Notes under the pieces: model-generated
What the model saw: only the letters and a program-made list of their open reading frames with translations
What the model was told of the DNA's origin: nothing
Database searches by the model: none
Assembly: GCF_963675165.1 (NCBI RefSeq)
Contig: NC_087387.1
Span: forward strand, 6,086,558 to 6,150,557
Direction: 5' to 3'
DNA length: 64,000 nt
DNA from: Halichondria panicea
Lineage: Eukaryota > Porifera > Demospongiae > Suberitida > Halichondriidae
In this document: one piece after another, positions 1 through 12,106 of the stretch
Layout: each line of letters opens with the position of its first letter
How positions within the stretch are numbered: position 1 is the stretch's first letter
Translations under genes and position numbers: made by a program

Positions 1-46
1 CAGCTGTAAACAGCCCGAAATGAATACATATAATAGACCACAAATT

Positions 47-560
47 AGTTAAAGAATTTGTGGGAGATTGAGCTGCTGTAATTTGATCTGGTGACCACAG
101 ACTAACAGCTGTCTCAATCATGTGTGATATGTGGTGTGTGGTGTGTGCCTGATCATGACATGACCATGCATGCATGCATGAGAAATTCGATGTTTTGCGA
201 GCATCAAATAATTTATGCGTGTGGGCATGCAATGACCATTTCGCAAAATATAATCGCAAAACCTGCAATAGTTAGATCGCAAAAGTTTGGCTCATTCGCA
301 AAGGTTTTTCACCAGCAAAATATTTAAGACATTGGGTGGTATATAGCCAAGCAGGGTATAAAGCTCCTATACCAGCAGCAGATCAGCAGCAAGGATCATC
401 AGTGGACTAACTAATATATTATTATTCATATTCATTGAATCATGTACGTGACCAATTATAATAATACTTATGTAGCTCATTCTTCTCATTGCATGGTGTC
501 ATTGCCATAGTAACCATTATGTCTGCCGCACCATCTTCCCATGAGTCAGCATTCATGTAC
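47..560 (+). pseudogene. Relic copy A of the small secreted-peptide gene (promoter and signal exon)
   Basis: This stretch matches the intact copy at 9.5-9.9 kb in order: the 'aagaatttgtg' block, the 'cagctgtctcaatcatg' block, the 'ttgggtggt' block, a TATA box (tataaa, 357-362), the 'caaggatcatcagtgg' block (about 392-407), and a decayed signal-peptide exon near 475-540 ending in 'tctgccgcaccatcttcc'. The exon has no clean ATG-led frame, so it is read as a dead copy. No coding gene is supported between here and 1458. Confidence 0.6.
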
Positions 561-1457
561 AGTGTATGCATGGGTGAACACTACATCCTTTACATGCAGT
601 GCCATACATAATAATACCGTAATATCGGTAGAATACGGTATATACATGCATGTACAGGCAATCATTATATATATATATAGGGCTGATGTTTGAGTGTACC
701 ATATTTTATATATTAAGAATGCTGTAAGTTTGAGTTGATGTGCTGTTTCTTCGGCTAAAGATGATGGAAAATTAATTGGCAATGTTTGTATGCATGCCCT
801 TCTAAATCATAGTCAATCGTAGATGTATGGGACTTATAAAGCCTTTAGTATCTTAAGGTTACTATCAGATTTTTGTCTGTTTTTAATTTAGTGTACTAAT
901 TTTGGCAGATTGCAGCAAATTCACAATAGCCTAATTGTAATTAGTTGATTGGAATCAATAGAAAAAAAGGGTTATAGGTTGTTTAGCCATGATACTATAA
1001 TCGATTATCCATTAGCATGCATTCAGTAGATAAACAAAGATTCATATACCTTGGCTGACTGCATATCATGCAATCTCATCTGATCTGAGACCTTGAACCA
1101 CATGCATGCGCATATTGACAAGTCTGTATCTGCACAATGGGTATTACTAATTAGTGAGAACGAGCCGGCCTGTGATGCATTGTTAAAACATCATACGATT
1201 TCTAATCAGTTATACTGCATTTTCGAGGTGCTTAATATTCGCTGTTTTCGTGCGTTAGTAATCCTACAAAAATAGGTCCACGAAATACTTAGCTAATGGA
1301 AGACATGACGTTGTCCTCTGATGGGAGGGTGGTCTGTTACAGGAGGTTCCACTGTGAATAGGTCATTGTGTTTTGTGATACTGTTTATACATAATTATAA
1401 TTATGCATGTGAAGTGAATCACAAGATCATGCCCCATTAGTAAAAGAATGTAAAAGA

Positions 1458-1880
1458 ATGAAGCCACTACACAAAGCAGTCCCTCACATGTCACACAACA
1501 TACAATGCCACTACACAAAACAGTCCCTCACATGTCTCACAATACACAATGCCACTACACAAAGCAGTTCCTCACATGCACACAACATACAATGCCACTA
1601 CCCAAAACAGTCCCTCACATGTCACACAATACACAATGCCACTACCTAAAGCAGTCCCTCACATGTCACACAACACACAATGCCACTACCCAAAACAGTC
1701 CCTCACATGTCACACAATACACAATGCCACTACACAAAGCAATCCCTCACATGTCACACAACATACAATGCCACTACACAAAGCAATCCCTCACATGTCA
1801 CACAATACACAATGCCACTACACAAAGCATTCTCCCTCACATGTCACACAACACACAATGCCACTACCTAAAACCATAGA
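1458..1880. repeat. Minisatellite, about 44-bp unit, about 10 copies
   Basis: The unit begins 'gccactacacaaagcagtcc' and ends in 'tcacacaatacaca'; starts lie near 1506, 1550, 1593, 1637, 1681, 1725 and 1769, with small length variants. All three plus-strand frames stay open because 44 is not a multiple of three and the unit lacks stops. The overlapping open frames are therefore repeat artefacts. Confidence 0.95.
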
Positions 1881-2209
1881 TCGAGTAGTAAGATCTATGC
1901 TAAAAACAGTCCCTCAGCAAACAACATACAATACAATGCAAGCTTGAAGCAGTGTATGGTTGAGCAGCTTTACTACCAATACACTATAATGAAGCTTGCA
2001 TGGTGTATAGTCGTGGGACTGTTTCAATGAGAGTATTGACTAACAAAAGTTAGCGAAAGAAAAGAATAAAGAGTACAACATTCGTTCAGCAAGTGGGTTG
2101 AAGTTTAGATCTGCATGTGTATATATAGAGCATGCATACAGCAATTCTGTACTATATGCATACCAACAATCATCATCATACATGCATCCCATGCATGCAT
2201 GCAGATAAT

Positions 2210-5200
2210 ATGCTGACTAGAAATATTCTCAGCTGGTTGGTGCTGCTCCTGACCCTAGCTACTGTTACCAGGAGTGAGCACTATCACATTGTGCCAGTGA
2301 ATTCAACTGACTTGTGTCATGACTATCGAAATGGAACTTGTTTCACTCTCGAGCAGCTTGTTCAAACAGACCTGTTATCTGGTGGAGACAATCTCACATT
2401 GAGCTTTCTACCTGGAGATCATGTGCTAATTGAGCAGTTATTGATTCGTAACTTCTTACATGTGCATATGACCGGCCAGAACACAAGTACAACTGTAGTC
2501 AAGTTCACAGCAATGGTACGATACGTTTTGTTAGTGCTACTGAATTATATATTGAACACTTGGATTTTGTTGGAGCGAATGTCGGACCACAAAACTCATC
2601 ACATCGAGGATTAATCATTGACAGTGCCCACGATGTCTATATAAACGATTGCTATTTTATGGATTTTGAATTACTCAATCCGGCGGAAGCCAGCATAGTT
2701 AAGATTGTTACTCAAACTGCAACAATTGAGAGCGCTCTCTTTATGAACAACACTGGTCGGGCACTGCACGTTGAGGCTGGTGATGTGTACATAACAAATA
2801 GTGTGTTCACTAGAAATGATGGAGGTGCAGTTGACATTCAATCAAGCAACTCACTGATCAACAACACAGAGTTCAACTACAACAGTGCTGAGAGTGGAGG
2901 AGCAGTAGAAGTGGGATCTGGTGCTGTAGTGATCACTCGGTGTAACTTCACAAATAACAAAGCTGTTCAGTTAGGTGGAGCGATTAGTGTTGACTCAGGC
3001 AGTAGTGTGTCCATCTTCAACTGTGAGCTGACAAAGAACAGTGCTGAAGAGAGTGGAGCGATTGGTGTTTTCTCAGGCAATGTGTCCATCTTCAACAGCA
3101 CACTGACTAACAACAGTGCTGACTCTGGTGGAGCAATTGGTGTCTACTCAGGCAGTGTGTCCATCTCAGACAGCACACTGACAAACAACAGTGCTTACTA
3201 TGGTGGTGGAGTGATTAATGTCAACTCAGGTAATGTGTCCATCTCCAACAGTACCCTGACAAACAACAGAGCTTACACTGGTGGAGCAATTGTTGTTTAC
3301 TCAGGCAGTGTGATCATCTCCGACAGCATACTGATAAACAACAGAGCTGAAGAGAGTGGAGCAATTGATGTTAACTCAGGTAGTAGTGTGTCCATCTCCG
3401 ACAGCACACTGACAAACAACAGTGCTAACTCTGGTGGAGCAATTGGTGTTTCCTCAGGCAATGTGTCCATCTCCGACAGTACACTGTCAAACAACAATGC
3501 ATACTATGGTGGTGGAGCGATCGATATCAACTCAGGTAATGTGTCCATCTCCGACAGCACATTGACAAACAACAGTGCTAACTCTGGTGGAGCAATTGTT
3601 GTTTCCTTAGGCAGTTTGATCATCTCAGACAGCACTCTGACAAACAACAGAGCTAATAAGGGTGGAGTAATTGATGTTTCACCAACAGCCACCTTGATCA
3701 TCAACAACACTAACATTACTAATAACAATGCCATGGTCAGTTTGAACATTTTGCAGACTAATGTGAAATTCACTGGATCGAATATTGTCAGCAATAACAA
3801 TGGCCCTGTCTATGCTTTCAATAGTCGAGTTGAGTTTAATGGACCTACAACACTTAGTAACAATCGTGGTGTGTTTGGTGGAGCTCTCAGCATTATCCAG
3901 AGTCAAATGTACATTAACACAGAAGGTGTGATCATCACCAAGAATACAGCTACCTCTGGAGGAGGGATATTTCTGAGAGAGAGTACACTCGTTGTAAAAG
4001 AATCACTAAAGATCTATCAAAACACAGCACACCAGGATGGTGGAGGAATTTTATGCATATTCTAGCATAGTTGAGTTCCAATCTGTGCTGATGCTGGGTC
4101 CAGATGGTTGGCTAGATCTACTCCCTCCAAATGAACAAAGTGAGATTGATGACAACATTGCTACGAATGGTGGAGGTATTTATGCAATTGCTACGACCAT
4201 TAAACTTACTCAATCAAATGTTAACATTAAAACAAACACAGCAACTGCTAGTGGAGGTGGAGTGTATCTGCAACAAAATTCGAAACTCTACATATTGAAA
4301 GAAGAACTTGAATATTCATGTTGTTATGTCAAGTTACTGATTAACAACAACTCGGCTCAGTACGGAGGAGGGATATTTGTGGCAGATGACACTGAGAGTA
4401 GTACTTGTAGAGGAGGGGCCACCACCACTAATGTTACTCAGACAATTGTTGCTGACTGCTTCATTCAAACAATTCAACTGTATGAGAGGGACAGCTCTGA
4501 TGATCGAAACTATAGAGTTCCACTTGAGCAAAGCTGTCTTGCGAGAATACATTGTACTTTAATTCTGTGCACTGATTGTCAACTTCTCAAAGAAGGACAG
4601 GCAGAACAGGAAGTTGGCAATCAGTGCACAGAATTAAAGTACAATGTATTCTCACAAGACAGTTTCGCTCAGGTGGAAGTCTATGCTGAGGGTCCATGTA
4701 ACAATTTGGGAATTTCAAAACAACTGATCAATATTTATTTTCTAAACTGCACATGCCCTAGTGGACTCAAACCAGTTCAGTCCAATATTGAGTGCAGGTG
4801 TGACTGTGATCCAGACTTGCAACTAAGATATCAGATAATAAATTGTTTTGAGGAAAATGGAGTCATAACGGTGGAAAGAAATAACAACACATGGATAGAA
4901 GTCATAAATACTACTAATGAAACAGGGTATGCTGTTAGCAACTGTGTATTTGACTATTGTGTAGAAAGGCCCATCAACATCAGTCTAAGCAACCGTGACA
5001 AACAGTGTGCCTACAATCGAAGTGGTGTCTTATGTGGAGAATGTGAACCAGGACTCAGTCTTGTGTTGGCTACATCAAGATGTGCACAATGCTCTGATCT
5101 TTACCTTCTTCTACTAATACCATTTGCGCTGGCTGGCATATTGCTAGTTGCTTTAATTCTTGTGCTCAACATCACTATAGCAACTGGAAAGATTCATGGC

Positions 5201-6508
5201 CTCATTTTCTATGCTAACATACTAGCAGCTAACAGAGTGATTTTCTTACCTAATTTAAACAACTTTTTAGAAGTTTTCGTATCATGGGTGAATCTTGACT
5301 TGGGTATTGAGATATGCTTTTACAATGGAATGAACTCTCAAGCAAAAGTGCTCCTTCAACTTGTCTTTCCAGCATACCTATTTCTTTTGATGTTCTTAAT
5401 AATCATTTTGAGCAATTACTTTGACTCATTTGCAAAGCTCCTCTCCAACAGGAAACCAGTTGCTGCCCTAGGCACACTCGTCTTACTCTCTTATTCCAAA
5501 CTCTTACGGTTTATCATTGCTGCACTGCAATACGGAGTCTTGTATTATCCTGATGGTTCAACCAACACTGTTTGGTTGTATGATGGCAATGTGCAATACT
5601 TCACTACCAAACACATCCCTCGGTTTGTTGCTGCAGCCATAATCCTCATTGCCGGTGGATTTTTCACTCTACTGCTCTTTTTAGGACAATGGCTTCCATA
5701 TTGTTCAAAGGTTATGATATGGACCAAGAACACAAAGTACATTGGCTTCATGCGAGTATACCATGCTCCATTCACTCTCAAGCATCGCTACTGGGTGGGA
5801 CTGCTCCTCTTTGTTCTGATTATCCACAATCTAGTAGTTGCCATGGCTCCAGACACTTTTCTCCCTATTCTATCAGCTGGGGTTTTATCAGTTGGCCTGA
5901 TTGGATGGAAACTGTTGAATAACCGTTTGTATGACAGTAATTACACATTCTGTGATTCCCTTGAAACTCTCTATCTACTCAATCTTGCTATTCTTTCATT
6001 TGGCATCTCTTATGTCAAAGATACCAGGAAAGATCAGTCAGCACTAGCCAATATGTCTATGGCTATATCATTTATTCTATTTGTGATAACACTCTGCTAT
6101 CATTTTTACCAAATCGTACTCAAGAAGAATAACACATGGCTGAGGATAGAGGCCATCTTGAAAAACTTGGGAGCTGGTATTGCAGACAGACGAGCCAACA
6201 ATGGTAGAGAATTATATCATCCAGTAGACAATGAAAATGATGATGAAGGCGATTATGAACGAAGAGACCCCGTGGACCCACCTTACACTGATGGAGCCGT
6301 GGAAGAAGCTGACCCCGATCGTTACATCACTCCTCCCATCATCAGACCAGCCACAAGGCCAGACCAGCTGAGACTATCCTACATGGAGGATCTAGCCCCC
6401 GTCATCACAGAGGACTACAGACCAGTCCCTCCCCCTACAAGAGTCAATCGTCGTCCTGTTGTTACACACACAGAAATCGGCCCCATATGCATGCGCAATG
6501 AAGTGTGA
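2210..6508 (+). CDS. Beta-helix ectodomain receptor with multi-pass C-terminus (sponge 'pmp-like' family)
   Basis: The start at 2210 gives a signal peptide (residues 1-22, MLTRNILSWLVLLLTLATVT). About residues 200-700 are 20-25-residue repeats of the type 'GGAI.V.SG.VSISDSTLTN', the pattern of a right-handed parallel beta helix. A Cys-rich segment follows (YNRSGVLCGECEPGLS, CAQCSDL, about 935-960), then about eight hydrophobic segments (about 965-1305) and an acidic, proline-rich tail with tyrosines (DPPYTDG, LSYMEDL, TEDYRPVPPP). The sequence is one gene of about 1,430 residues broken by two opposite single-base frameshifts, both in T runs: near 2525-2530 (one T missing) and near 4051-4056 (one T extra). 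The frame before the first and after the second is the same. The role is unknown; the layout suggests a surface receptor or adhesion protein. I know this architecture from sponge and other invertebrate genomes as uncharacterised proteins. Intronless apart from the breaks. Confidence 0.85.
4529..4667. repeat. Near-perfect inverted repeat inside the receptor coding sequence
   Basis: Left arm about 4529-4588 and right arm about 4608-4667 are reverse complements with only a few mismatches. The core is 'gagaatacattgtactttaa' and its complement. The loop is about 19 nt. Both arms are translated in the open frame, so the mRNA could form a roughly 60-bp stem. The arms encode unrelated peptides, one antisense to the other. 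Confidence 0.93.
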
Positions 6509-7080
6509 ACTTTCTTATTAGCTTAAATAGCATATGTGCATGCTTGTATAGGATGAAATATAAGAGAATTAGTGTTGTGTAAGATTGTTCTATGTTATAT
6601 AGTTTTTAGATAGATATAAGTTTATAGATATTACATGTAGTTGAATGATTAAGTGTGTTCTTTGTACTGAATATTTGATTGCTGACCATGCATTATAACA
6701 CAGACATACACATGCACGTTAGAATCTGCCACTGCATGTGTGAGAGTCTGACACGATGTGTGTCTGTCCACCATCTTCTGCATGTATACCATAATGATAA
6801 TGGTACTACATTCTTGTGCATGGACTATAATTTTAAAGTCAAGCTGCAGGAACACGTGTCATTGACTATTGCATGATTCCAGTACGCAGTTATCACGTAC
6901 CCTTTTACTGTACACATGCATGCAGGACATGTACAAGTAGCATATCATGAAGTACGGCCATAGGATCTTAACATAACGATACTGTATTTTAATTGATGGA
7001 CATGAACTTGGGTGTTAATTCTCTGAGACATGCGGTGAAGCGATTTCAAACTTGACCATGGATATATGCATGCAGATATA
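6509..7080. other. 3' flank of the receptor gene, no gene seen
   Basis: AT-rich sequence with dispersed ATGCAT motifs and short chance open frames on both strands. No splice-consistent exon, RNA gene or clear element was recognised. A poly(A) signal for the receptor mRNA would lie here, but none stands out as decisive. Confidence 0.4.
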
Positions 7081-7086
7081 CCCATT

Positions 7087-7340
7087 TAATAGTTAAGAAT
7101 TTGTGGAGATTGAGCCGCTCTTTGATCTGCATGGTGAACACAGACTAACAGCTGTCTCCATCATGTGTGGTGTGTGCCTGACATGAATATGTACAAAACT
7201 TTATATAATTATGAGACACTGGGTGGTCTATAAGTCAAGCAAAAATATAAAAAGCTCGGAGCCTCCCACCAACAGCATGCATGTTCAGCATGCAGCAAGG
7301 ATCATCAGTGAACTATATAGGGTCCATTAAGACTCCAAGC
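7087..7340 (+). pseudogene. Relic copy B of the secreted-peptide promoter
   Basis: Contains the same ordered blocks as the copies at 47, 8063 and 9511: 'aagaatttgtgg', 'taacagctgtctccatcatg', 'actgggtggtctata', a TATA box (tataaaaa, 7246-7253) and 'caaggatcatcagtg'. The signal-peptide exon expected after it is not recognisable; unrelated sequence follows. Read as a truncated duplicate. Confidence 0.6.
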
Positions 7341-7937
7341 AGACAATGTGATAGTCCAGCCACCAGTAACTGGATCATTAAAGCTATATATATATATACA
7401 GTGGAACCCCTCTATAACAGACACCTTTGCATGGGGAGCAATATGTTTTGGCCTTTATACAATAGGCATCTGCATGCATGTGATGTTGCATGATCGAGTT
7501 TCACCGCATGTCTCAGAGAACCCCCTGATGTCCATTAATTAAAATACAGTCTCATATATCCCCATGCATGCATGCATGGAGATAAAGTCAAGATGCATGG
7601 TCATACTTCATTATAATTATGTTACACACATGTGTGCATGCATGCACGTGTGTACTTACTGCATGGGACTGTATGCACAGATGGAATGGATGGAACATTT
7701 CACATCACCTTGGAAACAAAAGTGCAGTAGCTACAGCCCACTTGTTATGATGCTAAGAATGTAGCCATGCACAATTTTATGGTTTTGATAGCTGCAGTAT
7801 AGCCCTGCAGGGATCATTAATTATGAAACTTGATGAAAGCATTTTGGGATAACATGACTTCTCCTCCATGCATGCCATGCATGCCATGCATGGAGGAGTA
7901 CCAATAATTATATGCATGGTATATTATGACCGCACAT

Positions 7938-8066
7938 ACAGTGGAACCTCTGTTAACAACCACCTCCGAATAAAGGCCAGTTGCTATATAACGGCCAGGC
8001 ACCCAGGTCCCAAATGAACAGTTTGTGTACAACAACCTCTCAACAGAGGCCACCTCTGTATATTAG
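7938..8066. mobile_element. Short element beginning CAGTGGAACCTC (MITE-like)
   Basis: The start 'cagtggaacctctgttaaca' and the later 'caacctctcaacagaggcca' resemble non-autonomous pogo/Tc1-type elements that begin CAGTGGAACC. The same motif occurs at about 7399 ('acagtggaacccctctataa'). The right boundary is unclear, and it lies directly against relic copy C. Confidence 0.45.
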
Positions 8067-8460
8067 TGAAAGAATTTGTGGAAGAGATTGAGCTAGCTGT
8101 CGTTTGTTCTGAATAACATGCACAAACTATATATATAGCTGTCTGGATCAATCATGCATGTGTGTATGAATGGTGTATGCCTGACCCCATGACCATATGC
8201 ATGCATGTATAGGTAACTATATCAGTATATATGTATGTCATATGAGGCATTGCATTGGGTGCATGGTATAGTCAAGCAGGGTATAAAGCTATACTATATA
8301 CCAACAGCAAGGATCATCAGTGGACTATAACTATATATAGGTTGTGTGATCAAGACAAGAAACCTTCTCGCTGAAAATGAAATTCTCATTGGTGTTGCTG
8401 CTCTAGCAACCATTGTGTCTGCCGCACCAGCTTCCATGCAATGGTATAAGCACTTAATTG
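8063..8460 (+). pseudogene. Relic copy C of the secreted-peptide gene
   Basis: The promoter blocks and TATA box (8282-8287) are conserved, as is the 'gtgtgatcaagacaagaaac' leader. The signal exon starts 'atgaaattctcattggtgtt' near 8376 but runs out of frame and into a stop compared with the intact copy. A trace of the second exon ('acatcaatcgagcatacc') lies near 8884. Most likely a pseudogene. Confidence 0.65.
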
Positions 8461-9282
8461 ACTGTGTGCATGTATATACAGTTTATATATGGGGCTGATG
8501 TTTGAGTCAATATTTCACAGTGTATATATATATATATATTATACATTACCAGGAAATTTCGTGAGGTGCAGGGCAGACAGAAAACGCAAAAATTAAAACT
8601 GGGATAAACTCCCACACACTGCATGCACGGTGGTATTTCACATGCAAAGCTATTGGTGGTGGTGCATGCATGTGCATGGTTTCCTGACATTGGAACACAA
8701 ACATTTTACTGAGAGCTCTGCATGTGTGGAGTCAAATAGCGAAAATTTGCACCCGCGAAAATTCCCTGCTTATATATAGGGCCGGTATAATTATATATTT
8801 ATGTATAGTTACAAGAGTATAATTATATAGACCTAACTGTTATAGCAAATTAATATATTAATACATGCAATTGCATGTGTAGACATCAATCGAGCATACC
8901 ATACACATAGTCCGACATGCATGAATTAATAAGAAGTTGTGGGAGAGACATTATACGATTGTCAAAAGCATGCATGCATGCATGTTGTGAGACTGCTGGA
9001 TATAGACTCTGATAAATCAGGAATAATTTTAGGTCAATGTCCATTTTTGGTAAAGATTATTTGGTATAACGACGTCATCATGCATGGCAAAAGTGGCTGA
9101 AGGTGAATATTTATCTTGATTAGTTCAATTAAGTCAGCAAGATAACACTGAAACTATAGTGTGTCTTACTGTCATGTCAGAATCAGTGCCTCCTTCATTA
9201 CTAGTATTGTCATCAGGTTCACTGGTTCCCTCGATCACTATACCATCGATCCGACAACTACATAACCGTATGTGCGCATGCA

Positions 9283-9352
9283 TGGTGTCACTGCATGCAT
9301 GGTGTCACTGCATGCATGGTGTCACTGCATGCATGGTGTCACTGCATGCATG
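9283..9352. repeat. 17-bp tandem repeat, four copies
   Basis: The unit 'catgcatggtgtcactg' is repeated head to tail. The wider 7-10 kb region is unusually rich in ATGCAT and CATGCATG palindromes. Confidence 0.9.
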
Positions 9353-9510
9353 ACATGTATATATAATACCATTATATTCTTGTGCATGGAAGTTGAACAC
9401 TCTGATGGCTACGACGTCATTATGATTCCCTTTTACCATGCAATTCTGCATGGATATGTGTTATATTGCATAAACCATGAATGCGACCATTTTGCATTAG
9501 TTTGATGCCA

Positions 9511-9831
9511 CTAAAAAGAATTTGTGTGTGAGAGTAAAATTAATGAGCTATGACATTTGATCTCGTGAACAGTCTGCATGTCTCAATCATGCATGTGTGG
9601 TTGAGTGTGTGCATGCATGCCTAACCCCATACATGCATACCTACATGTTACTATGTGCATGCATGCATGCATGTATATGTAACATACTGATGAGGCATTG
9701 CATGCAATGGGTGGTCTATATATGTATAGCAAGTAGGATATAAAAGCCCACCAACAGCAAGGATCATCAGTGCATGGACTAACTATAATAATAAGATTGT
9801 GTGATCAAGACAAGAAACCTTCACACTGAAA
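9511..9831 (+). promoter_or_regulatory. TATA promoter and leader of the intact secreted-peptide gene
   Basis: TATA box tataaaag at 9739-9746. The block 'caaggatcatcagtg' begins about 15 bp after the TATA box, which would place the transcription start there. The leader 'gtgtgatcaagacaagaaac' runs to the ATG at 9832. Conservation of the TATA box and the downstream block in all four copies (47, 7087, 8063, 9511) supports function; the start site is inferred. Confidence 0.65.
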
Positions 9832-10539
9832 ATGAAGTCCTTCGTTCTTCTCATTGGCTTAGTTGCAATAGCTACCATTGTGTCTCCTGCACCCGCCCCA
9901 TCTTCCAGTGGTATATTATAAGCTATTATATATAATCATGATAGCCATTGATAGGGCTGATGTTTGGTTTAATTATGCGTACATGCATGCATGACTTTTG
10001 TACAGTGCATGCACGTATATGTGAGACCTATATATATATAATAATACATGCATGCATGCATGTGCATGTGTATATACTTATATAGGCATCAATCGAGTGA
10101 TGATGGAATATACATCTTTCAAAACAATGTGCTGCGACCTAAAGCTGCCATGCTGTGGTTCCAGTAACTTGGACAGGATGGTGGCCTGAATACCAAGGTA
10201 TTTAGCAGATCATGCATCACACTTGCGTATACCTCCAAAACTATAATGATTATGCAATTCCTAATTGAAGAACTATATACTGGTACCCCTCAGTATAAGG
10301 TTTATATATATAATAATGTGCAGGCTCCAACTTGAAGGATGACTACGCACACAGAATTTATCTCTGCTGTATGAATAATCTGTGGTGTTGCCCGTGAAAA
10401 TCAAGGTACTTGGCAGAATAATTATGTGTATGCCTTTAGTTCTCACATATCACATGCCTTGTTGATCATTGCAGCCGCTGGAGGTGCTAATGTGGGGCTG
10501 ATAGAGAGATACATGCAGAGACAGTGCAAATATAGTTAG
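9832..10539 (+). CDS. Small secreted cysteine-rich peptide gene with several candidate 3' exons
   Basis: Exon 1 (9832-9910) encodes a signal peptide (MKSFVLLIGLVAIATIVS) and ends in phase 1. Three downstream exons each have an AG acceptor, fit phase 1 and end in a stop: 10086-10189 (contains CCDLKLPCC), 10324-10397 (contains CCMNNLWCC) and 10475-10539 (a single Cys). The first two share the CC-x5-CC spacing and similar 3' ends with a possible donor (AAG|GTA), so they look like duplicated exons. They could be alternative last exons. They could also be joined in series, because a donor-like A|GTAACT near 10169-10170 in the first keeps phase 1 into the second. The mature product would be about 25-60 residues. 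Paired Cys-Cys motifs occur in many secreted defence and venom-type peptides, but no family is recognised and function is unknown. Confidence 0.55.
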
Positions 10540-10617
10540 TTCGAACATTTTTTTTAGCAAGTTTAGTTTTTCAGCTGATTATTTTAAGTGACAGTCATGC
10601 ATGGATGGTAGTATTCA

Positions 10618-10848
10618 AGGGCGGATCCAGGAAAATGAAAGGGGGGGCTAGTAGAAAGGGGCGAAGCCCCGTACGAGGGTGGGTACGGGAGGGGGAGCAT
10701 GGCGAGGCGAAATTTTTTAGCTTTTTACAATTTGCTCACAATTTGACCTTTGAATTTCATATTAATGAGTGAATACTGAATACGAAGAAGTTAATACAAA
10801 AAACTCGCCAGACTACTATCAGCGCAAAAAATCTTCCTACGCCACTGA
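10618..10848. mobile_element. Short hAT-like non-autonomous element
   Basis: Begins 'agggcggatccagga' and ends 'tacgccactg', the style of ends seen in hAT-type MITEs with GGCG/CGCC termini. The interior has 'gaagccccgtacg' GC-rich stretches and no open frame. The element at 52718-53841 has similar ends. Target duplication was not resolved. Confidence 0.5.
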
Positions 10849-11759
10849 TATGCATACATGTACTTGTTTTTTTTTCTCAAAAAATGCATAATACACACAC
10901 TCAGTAAGGGCAGGTTAGTTCAATGTACAGTGCAATAATTATGCCAATGTTCAAGGATCAGTGGCCTGTTATCAGTGACTCACTGGTCACTAATCGATTG
11001 GAAGAGAAGTTGCTTTTGAGGCCTTGCCTGCAGTTAAACGACCTCCTCTGATGGCTTGGATTGAAGATCTTAGGAGTGAGAATAAGAGGCGGCATCTCAG
11101 CCAATTCATTGTGGAGGTATAGGGTTGGTTCCATTTTGCGGCCAGGAGGGTGGCAAGACGCTTGTAAGTGGATGTTGAAGCGGGGCCAAGGCCTCCTGTT
11201 GATGACATCACGAGTAGTGTGAAGGAAGAGTGCTCTATTCCTATTCCTATAGCTATATGTCCCTGATCTCATGGTCCTGCAGACACCACCATGGTTGTTA
11301 GATAACATGCGCAGCCTTCTCAGGTCTGAACAAGTCTCATGCAGGGTGAGGCCGTGGGATCAGAGAGGGGAGGCCGTGGGATCTGGGAGTGGGATCTGGG
11401 AGGGGGAGGCCGTGGGATCTGGGAGGGAGGGTCATTATAAGGGTAATTTCACAGAGGTCAAGGCAACACATTTCTGCAGCAAGCCAGCCCCTCCCCTCCC
11501 CCAACTGAGCATGCGCAATGTGCATGGCTAGCCTGAGACTCTGAGAGGCTTACCATTGCTTACAAGAGAGGCTTCAAAGTAACATGGTAGTGCATTAGGA
11601 TCGTTTAGAGCATGGAAAACAGCTCAGAATAAAGTTTTTTTTATCTTTCAGATGGCAAAGTCACCATTTATATGCAATTGTGAAATCTGAATCATATTTT
11701 TAGCTGCATGCAAACGACCTCCACCATGCTGGGCTGCAGCTTTGATCTGACAATTAATC
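10849..11759. other. Upstream region of NUP37; GC-rich short tandem repeat
   Basis: At about 11345-11430 the motif 'gaggccgtgggatctgggag' recurs three times with variation. A minus-strand open frame (10958-11308) has no recognised domain or splice support and is not called. The NUP37 promoter presumably lies just before 11760. Confidence 0.4.
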
Positions 11760-12053
11760 ATGGCAAGTGTAACCGAGCGACTGGATGAGAGCTGCACGTG
11801 TTTAGCCTTCTCACCCTACAAGGAGTCCGCTGCTCTACTGGCTGTAGGAGGGCAGTCAAGGATCACTGTCAAAGCATGTCATGTAGGCTGTAAAATAACA
11901 ATGATTTATAATTATATAGTCTATATAATTACACTATTGATTTCACACTGATTTAATTAATAGAGGACACAGCATCTACGAAACTAGACATCATACTTTT
12001 GTCATCCTTTGGAAACAATGATAGATACGTAACTTCTGCCCCCCCCACACACG

Positions 12054-12106
<53 letters not shown>

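Noticed and set aside
1458-1947. Overlapping open frames of 60-130 codons
   Set aside because: They are the 44-bp minisatellite read in three frames; no start context, domain or splice signal.
2516-2575. A 60-bp intron at the first frame break of the receptor gene
   Set aside because: GT and AG are present, but the length is a multiple of three, so splicing would not move into the right frame, and the skipped stretch encodes family-like sequence.
10958-11308. 116-codon minus-strand frame upstream of NUP37
   Set aside because: No recognisable domain, signal or splice partner; composition like the surrounding sequence.
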